Shown here in pieces: positions 4,042-8,092 of a stretch of DNA of 8,092 nt; position 1 is the first letter of the stretch, and each line of letters starts with the position of its first letter. A program made the position numbers and the translations under genes. This DNA is from an uncultured Lachnospiraceae bacterium (GTDB taxonomy: Bacteria > Bacillota > Clostridia > Lachnospirales > Lachnospiraceae), in the NCBI GenBank assembly GCA_902766655.1, contig CACXEL010000132.1, positions 1-8,092 of the forward strand. The letters run 5' to 3'. A model generated the notes under the pieces. That model was not told the origin of the DNA and made no database searches. It saw only the letters and a program-made list of their open reading frames with translations.

Positions 4042-6750
4042 TTACTGGAGGAGGCTGAAGATGATCATCCCCACCATGGCGACGATAAAGAGGATCATGG
4101 CAGGATTGACAAAAGCGGTCCTGAGTCCTGCCCGGAAGGGAAGTTCCTTCTCCCGGCGGACGAAGATGAGCCGGTCCAGGCCGGAGAAGAGGAAGACGCC
4201 GCCCACAGCCGCGATTCCCAGCACGATGAGCACGTAGGCCATGAAAATCAGGATGCCGGCCGGGATATTGGTCAGGCTCAGGGCCTCTCCGAAGGACAGG
4301 CTCCCGATGGTCCGGGTGGCGAGCTCCATGGAGATGATGCCACCGTTCAGGTTGATCAGCATGTGGAGCAGAATGGTGTATCGGACCTTGCCCGTGCGAA
4401 GGTAGACGTAGGCCAGGCAGAAGCCGATCAGGGTGGCATAGAAGAACTGGTTCAGGTTGCCGTGGAAGAGTCCGAAGAGGAGGCCGGACAGGAGTACCGC
4501 CAGCTTTTCCCCGTAGACCCGGGTCCGGTCGATGAGGAGCTTCCGGAAGATCAGCTCCTCAAAGAGGGGCGCCAGGATGACCAGGAAGAGGATCCTCGGG
4601 AGGAGGGCCCCCGTCAGGGGCAGGACCTCGAGCACGTTGCCCTGTCCTTCGCCGGTATGCCGCCGGAGGATGTTCACCACCAGGATGCCGATAAGGTTGC
4701 CGCTGTACATCATGAAGAAGCAGACGAAGACCGCCTTGGCCAGGAGGCCCGGCGCAAGAGGGGCCTTCTCCGGTGCCGATTTGGGAATCATCCGGAAGAT
4801 GAGGAGGCTGGCCGGCACGCCGAACAGGTAGAGGGGCACCATATTGGTGATCCAGAAGCTCCAGTCAGGATCGATGGCCAGGCCCGACTCGCCCAGGTAG
4901 CCCATGAGCATGCCGCTGAGGATCTGGGCAATACTGCCTACAGCGAAAAATGCGAACAGGGCAAGGGCGCAGCCCGCGAAGGCTGAACCGGCGGTCTTCT
5001 TCTCTTCGGCGGTCGGCATTTCCAGGGGTGGAAGGACAGGGCGGGAGACCGGCTCCAGAAGCCTTGGCGTGACCACGAAGAAGGCGGTGCCGAGGAGAAT
5101 GTTGACAAAGGAGGCTCCTATAAGGCCCAGGGCCTCATGACCTTTGAGGGTCAGGATGACGATGCAGAGCACGTCCGGCAGGAGACCGAAATAGAGGAAG
5201 AAGATCTGGACCAGCTGTTTGACCATCTTGCCCGCGTCCACCGGCACCGACAGGTCTATAAAGGTGCCGATGATGGTGGAGAAGAAGTCGATGGTGACGA
5301 GGAAGGCCAGGCTGCCCAGGACCGTCAGCGGGTTCGTGAACAGGAGGATGCCTGCCGCGAAGAGGCCCGGGACCAGGTCCAGGAGGCAGTTCGCACCGCC
5401 GCCCAGGAGGGAATAGAAAACCTTGGCGGACGCGCTCTCGGGGATGGAGCGGAAGAAGTCCATCCTGGTATCCTCCGCCAGGGGATTTCCCAGGGAGCGG
5501 AAGAAGACCATGGCGCCGAGGACGTAGGTGACCGGCGCGAAGGTCCGGGACTCCGCGATAAAGCGGACGACAGCCGCTGTGCCGGCCCCGGCGGCCAGGT
5601 AGAACCAGGACGTATTGGTGAAGAAATGGAGCTGGGCGAACCGCCAGCGGTTATACATGGCCTTATAGAAGAAAACATTGGCGCCGGTGCCACTCCGGAA
5701 GCCGTCCCGCACAACGTCGGCCTTCTTCTTCTTTTTGGAGAGGCCTGTGACCGCGATGCCGCCGTGCTCCTCGGCCTTCTGCCGCATGGCTGCAAGCTCC
5801 GCAGACTTGGAGGCCGCGTCCTCGTAGAAGTCCGCAGGGATTCGCCTGCTGAGGACCGTGAGGAGGACGACCGCAAGGACTGAGAGGGCGATCATGGCAA
5901 AGGCGGCTAGGTAATTGTTTTCATTTGCGTAGCAGGGAATGGCCTTGACCCAGCCCCAGATGGGGACCAGGCGGGAGGCAGGGCCCGCGAAGAAGGCGGC
6001 GGCTGCCTCCGGGAGCGGAAGGCCGGAGCTCTGTTTGAAGAGGAAAAAGCCCACGGCCGCCAGTGCCAGGATTCCGTAAATGATCTTGTCCAGGTACTTT
6101 CTCACCCCGGCGCTGACCGAGGAGAGGAGGTAGAGAAGCTCGGAGAGGGCCGTGCCCTCGAGCATGGCGATGAGCCAGGCCAGGAAGGCGAGGCCCACGG
6201 TCATCGGCGCAAGCCCAAGGTTGGTCAGGTTGGGCATCTGAATGACCGCCATGTAGATGGTGAAGGCCAGGAGGGTGCCCATCTGGATGGCCAGCCGGAA
6301 GAAAAGCACGGCCTGTGGCGTCAGGGGAGAGCCGAAGAGAAGGACGGTGTCCGCCGGGAGAAAAATCTTCGACCCGTTCTCGGGCGCCGTCATGGCCTTG
6401 TAGACGAAGAAGATCAGCACGGCGGCTCCGAAGACCAGCTCAAAGATCGCACTGCTCTCGATGGGGAAGAGAGGCTCTTCTTCATAGAAACCTTCTTCCT
6501 CTTCGAAATAAGGCGCCAGGTCTTCCGCTGTGAGATTATCCGGCAGCGGTTCTTCCTCAAATTCTTCGATATCCTCCGGGACCACCTCGATGTGGGACTC
6601 CTCCGCATCCTCGGCGATGGTGGCCGCCATGAAGCCGATCAGCCCGCCCATCAGGCCGCAGGCGAGGATGAAAATGAGGACCCAGGTCTTGAGCATCTTC
6701 CTGACCTGGTTGATAAAGGAGTGAAAAGCGTAATATCCCAAGAGTCTCAT
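4042..6750 (-). CDS. ABC exporter membrane subunit fused to a CPBP intramembrane protease
   Basis: The 902-residue polytopic membrane protein starts at ATG 6750, inside the ATPase stop (ATGA overlap). Residues 1 to about 575 resemble the putative ABC-2-type exporter family: a first helix at 22-46, an outer or inner loop at 47-98 with 23 Asp/Glu and no Lys/Arg, many further helices, and a cytoplasmic-looking linker with five Lys (339-343). From about 590 to the C-terminus is a CPBP (CAAX/Abi) domain with its three motifs intact: Glu731-Glu732-x3-Arg736 (EELIFR), Phe759-x3-His763 (FGLFH) and His796-x3-Asn800 (HMLIN). These residues bind metal and activate water in the Rce1-like fold, so proteolytic activity is possible. 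Exporter-CPBP fusions are known in bacteria. The substrate is unknown; a peptide cleaved in the membrane and then exported, or self-protection against one, are options. Terminators lie immediately after the gene. Confidence 0.87.
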   Translation of the reverse strand: MRLLGYYAFHSFINQVRKMLKTWVLIFILACGLMGGLIGFMAATIAEDAEESHIEVVPEDIEEFEEEPLPDNLTAEDLAPYFEEEEGFYEEEPLFPIESSAIFELVFGAAVLIFFVYKAMTAPENGSKIFLPADTVLLFGSPLTPQAVLFFRLAIQMGTLLAFTIYMAVIQMPNLTNLGLAPMTVGLAFLAWLIAMLEGTALSELLYLLSSVSAGVRKYLDKIIYGILALAAVGFFLFKQSSGLPLPEAAAAFFAGPASRLVPIWGWVKAIPCYANENNYLAAFAMIALSVLAVVLLTVLSRRIPADFYEDAASKSAELAAMRQKAEEHGGIAVTGLSKKKKKADVVRDGFRSGTGANVFFYKAMYNRWRFAQLHFFTNTSWFYLAAGAGTAAVVRFIAESRTFAPVTYVLGAMVFFRSLGNPLAEDTRMDFFRSIPESASAKVFYSLLGGGANCLLDLVPGLFAAGILLFTNPLTVLGSLAFLVTIDFFSTIIGTFIDLSVPVDAGKMVKQLVQIFFLYFGLLPDVLCIVILTLKGHEALGLIGASFVNILLGTAFFVVTPRLLEPVSRPVLPPLEMPTAEEKKTAGSAFAGCALALFAFFAVGSIAQILSGMLMGYLGESGLAIDPDWSFWITNMVPLYLFGVPASLLIFRMIPKSAPEKAPLAPGLLAKAVFVCFFMMYSGNLIGILVVNILRRHTGEGQGNVLEVLPLTGALLPRILFLVILAPLFEELIFRKLLIDRTRVYGEKLAVLLSGLLFGLFHGNLNQFFYATLIGFCLAYVYLRTGKVRYTILLHMLINLNGGIISMELATRTIGSLSFGEALSLTNIPAGILIFMAYVLIVLGIAAVGGVFLFSGLDRLIFVRREKELPFRAGLRTAFVNPAMILFIVAMVGMIIFSLLQ

Positions 6751-7541
6751 TTTCCGCGCCTCCTGAAAATGCCCGCAAAGCCCTTCTTTTCGGGCGGCGT
6801 TTCCTCCTCGGGCTTCTCCGCGGCAGCCGTCATGGCCTCCGCGTCGATTCCTTCGGTCACGTCAAAGAAATACTCCTCCAGCGTCCGGCCCTGGGCAGCC
6901 AGGTCCCCGTGCATGACGTTGGCCCGCAGGAGACCCTTCTGGAGAATGAGGGTCTCGTCCCAGAGCATGTCCACGCTGTCGATGATGTGGGTGCTGATGA
7001 GGAGGGTCTTGCCGGCGGTCCTCATTTCCTCGATGCAGGTGCGGACCTCCTTGATGGCGTGGGGGTCCAGACCGATCATGGGCTCGTCCAGCAGCAGCAG
7101 CCGGGGCTCGGGCAGCAGACCCAGACAGATGTTCAGCTTCTGCTGCATGCCCTTGGAAAGCTCGTCGCCGAACTTTTTCCGCTTGTCGCTGAGCTCAAAC
7201 CGCTCCAGCAGGGCGTCGATCCGGGGCTTGTAGTCTGTGAGACGGTAGGCCCGGGCCAGAAACTCCAGGTGCTCGGAAACCGTCAGATTGGGGTAGAGCG
7301 ACGGCATCTCCGGAATATAGCCCAGCACCCGCCGGGCCTGGGAGGTTTTGTTCTCCTGCCCGTCCACAACGATGCGGCCGTCATAGCGGAGAAAGCCGAT
7401 GATGGATTTCATAATGGTGCTCTTGCCGGCGCCGTTGGGCCCCAGCAGTACAGTGACGCTGCCCGGATCCAGGTGAAAGCTCACGTCGTTGCAGGCCAGC
7501 ACCTTGCCGTATTTCTTTGTCACATGGGATACGTCAAGCAT
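6747..7541 (-). CDS. ABC transporter ATP-binding subunit
   Basis: This 264-residue cytoplasmic ATPase powers the exporter encoded next to it. Motifs in order are Walker A GPNGAGKST (34-42), a Q-loop region reading GYIPEMPSLY with Glu where many ABC ATPases have Gln (common in ABC-2 exporters), the signature LSKGMQ (128-133), Walker B LLLLDEP with Asp152 and Glu153, and the switch His185 (STHIID). Every catalytic residue needed for hydrolysis is present. After about residue 225 there is a non-conserved tail rich in Glu, Pro, Lys and Arg that could contact the membrane subunit. It starts at ATG 7541, with AAAGGA about 11 bases upstream; the product begins MLDVSHVTKKYG as expected for the family. 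The family type is that of NatA/CcmA-like exporters of antibiotics, peptides, lipids or ions; the substrate cannot be read from the sequence. Confidence 0.95.
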   Translation of the reverse strand: MLDVSHVTKKYGKVLACNDVSFHLDPGSVTVLLGPNGAGKSTIMKSIIGFLRYDGRIVVDGQENKTSQARRVLGYIPEMPSLYPNLTVSEHLEFLARAYRLTDYKPRIDALLERFELSDKRKKFGDELSKGMQQKLNICLGLLPEPRLLLLDEPMIGLDPHAIKEVRTCIEEMRTAGKTLLISTHIIDSVDMLWDETLILQKGLLRANVMHGDLAAQGRTLEEYFFDVTEGIDAEAMTAAAEKPEEETPPEKKGFAGIFRRRGK

Positions 7542-7585
7542 GATCGTATACGTCCTTTCCCGTGTCGATTTTTGACTAACATGGA

Positions 7586-7614
7586 ATTATACACGCATGC
7601 CCGGCAATACGCAA
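7586..7614 (-). promoter_or_regulatory. Sigma-A-type promoter of the ABC exporter operon
   Basis: On the minus strand, TTGCGT (plus 7614-7609) and a perfect TATAAT (plus 7591-7586) are 17 bases apart. Transcription would start near 7579, giving a leader of about 38 bases before ATG 7541. No operator or riboswitch is evident in so short a leader. Confidence 0.72.
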
Positions 7615-7681
7615 TGAAAAAAGGTGGATTTTTCTGCCCGGATGGGTTATCCTGTAAAAAAACCGAAAGGCGGCGGAATAC

Positions 7682-8092
7682 ATGGACTTTCGAACGTATC
7701 TGAAAGAGCACACCGTGGTGCTGGACGGCGCTATGGGCAGCCTGCTGCTGTCCCGGGGCCTTAAAAGCGGGGAGCGGGGCGAGCGATGGAATCTCACCCA
7801 CCCGGAGGACATCACCGCCGTCCACCGGTCCTACTATGACGCCGGCAGCAACGTGGTCATCACCAACACCTTCGGCGCCTCCCGGACGCATTTTTCCCCG
7901 GAAGAGCTGGCGGAGATCATCCCGGCGGCGGTGGCCAACGCCCGGGCCGCCGCGGCGGAGAGTCCGGCGCCTCAGGAGAAATTTGTGGCGCTGGACATCG
8001 GCCCCACCGGCGAACTGATGGAACCCTACGGGGATCTGTCGGAAGAGGAGGCGGAGGAGATTTTCTCCGAGATCGTGGAGCTGGGAACCAAA
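7682..8092 (+). CDS. Homocysteine S-methyltransferase, N-terminal part (MetH-like)
   Basis: The gene begins at ATG 7682 and runs off the window after 137 codons with no stop. The enzyme transfers a methyl group to homocysteine to form methionine in the cytoplasm. The start of the homocysteine-binding barrel is clear: VLDGAMGSLL (residues 13-22), the ITNTFGAS strand (61-67) and ALDIGPTGELMEPYGDLS (103-120), all hallmarks of the MetH/BHMT family. The zinc-binding Cys residues lie further downstream and are not visible. Whether the protein is a single-domain enzyme or the first module of a cobalamin-dependent MetH cannot be decided here. The ribosome site is weak (AAAGG about 12 bases upstream). 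The gene is divergent from the ABC operon, sharing a 140-base gap; I found no convincing promoter or SAM riboswitch for it there. Confidence 0.93.
   Translation, partial: MDFRTYLKEHTVVLDGAMGSLLLSRGLKSGERGERWNLTHPEDITAVHRSYYDAGSNVVITNTFGASRTHFSPEELAEIIPAAVANARAAAAESPAPQEKFVALDIGPTGELMEPYGDLSEEEAEEIFSEIVELGTK

Noticed and set aside
5137..5883. Plus-strand open frame of 248 codons opposite the exporter gene
   Set aside because: Its product is a run of Glu, Asp, Arg and Gln with no fold signature, a mirror of Leu/Phe/Ala codons in the real membrane protein gene.
7572..7593. Plus-strand TTGACT and TATACA as a promoter for the methyltransferase gene
   Set aside because: The boxes are only 10 bases apart, too close for a sigma-A promoter. 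The minus-strand pair with 17-base spacing explains the AT-rich patch better.
7620..7681. SAM riboswitch (S-box) before the MetH-like gene
   Set aside because: The gap is too short, and no S-box stems or terminator are visible in it.
6909..7703. Plus-strand open frame of 264 codons opposite the ABC ATPase gene
   Set aside because: The minus strand encodes a complete set of ABC motifs, while this frame shows no family features and overlaps the start of the methyltransferase gene.

Overview
The window looks like chromosomal DNA of a moderately GC-rich Bacillota, probably a clostridium of the Lachnospiraceae or a related family. The reasons are strong AGGAGG-type ribosome binding sites, the pairing of a DUF5685-like protein with a J-domain protein, a two-pass membrane zinc-ribbon protein of a kind common in clostridia, and an ABC exporter fused to a CPBP protease. 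The taxonomic call is inference. No integrase, transposase, phage gene, CRISPR array, tRNA or rRNA is visible.

Layout. (1) 1-1195, plus strand: the 3' end of an MtnA-type sugar-1-phosphate isomerase gene, then a complete DeoD-type purine nucleoside phosphorylase gene. The two fit consecutive steps: a 5'-substituted adenosine is phosphorolysed and the sugar-1-phosphate is isomerised. (2) 1196-1492: a gap holding a good sigma-A-type promoter (TTGTCA-17-TATAGT) and a GC-rich leader that can fold. (3) 1493-3878, plus strand: a compact run of four genes: a membrane zinc-ribbon protein, a DUF5685-like protein, a J-domain/TPR protein whose start overlaps the preceding stop by 4 bases, and a 72-residue single-pass membrane protein. 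This is the least understood part of the window. The DUF5685-like protein has two Asp-rich motifs that recall class I isoprenoid synthases, and the J protein ends in a Cys-rich tail containing one CxxCxGxG motif.

(4) 3879-4041: the convergent gap. It holds a palindromic element built from about five copies of a short GGACGGTCC-type unit in inverted orientation, with a perfect 30-bp inverted repeat. It forms terminator-like hairpins towards both flanking operons and may be a REP/MITE-like mobile repeat. (5) 7541-4042, minus strand: a two-gene ABC exporter operon. The ATPase gene comes first and overlaps by 4 bases a 902-codon gene that joins an ABC-2-like exporter membrane domain to a C-terminal CPBP (CAAX/Abi) intramembrane protease with intact EExxxR, FxxxH and HxxxN motifs. 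A consensus promoter (TTGCGT-17-TATAAT) sits just upstream of the ATPase gene. (6) 7682-8092, plus strand: the 5' end of a homocysteine S-methyltransferase (MetH-like) gene, divergent from the ABC operon and cut by the window edge.

Methionine-related metabolism therefore lies at both ends (5'-thioadenosine salvage on the left, homocysteine methylation on the right), with two apparently envelope- or proteostasis-related operons between. The observations most worth following up are the four-gene J-protein/DUF5685 operon, the inverted-repeat element, the Cys in place of the usual 5'-pocket His in the phosphorylase, and the protease-exporter fusion with its strongly acidic outer loop.
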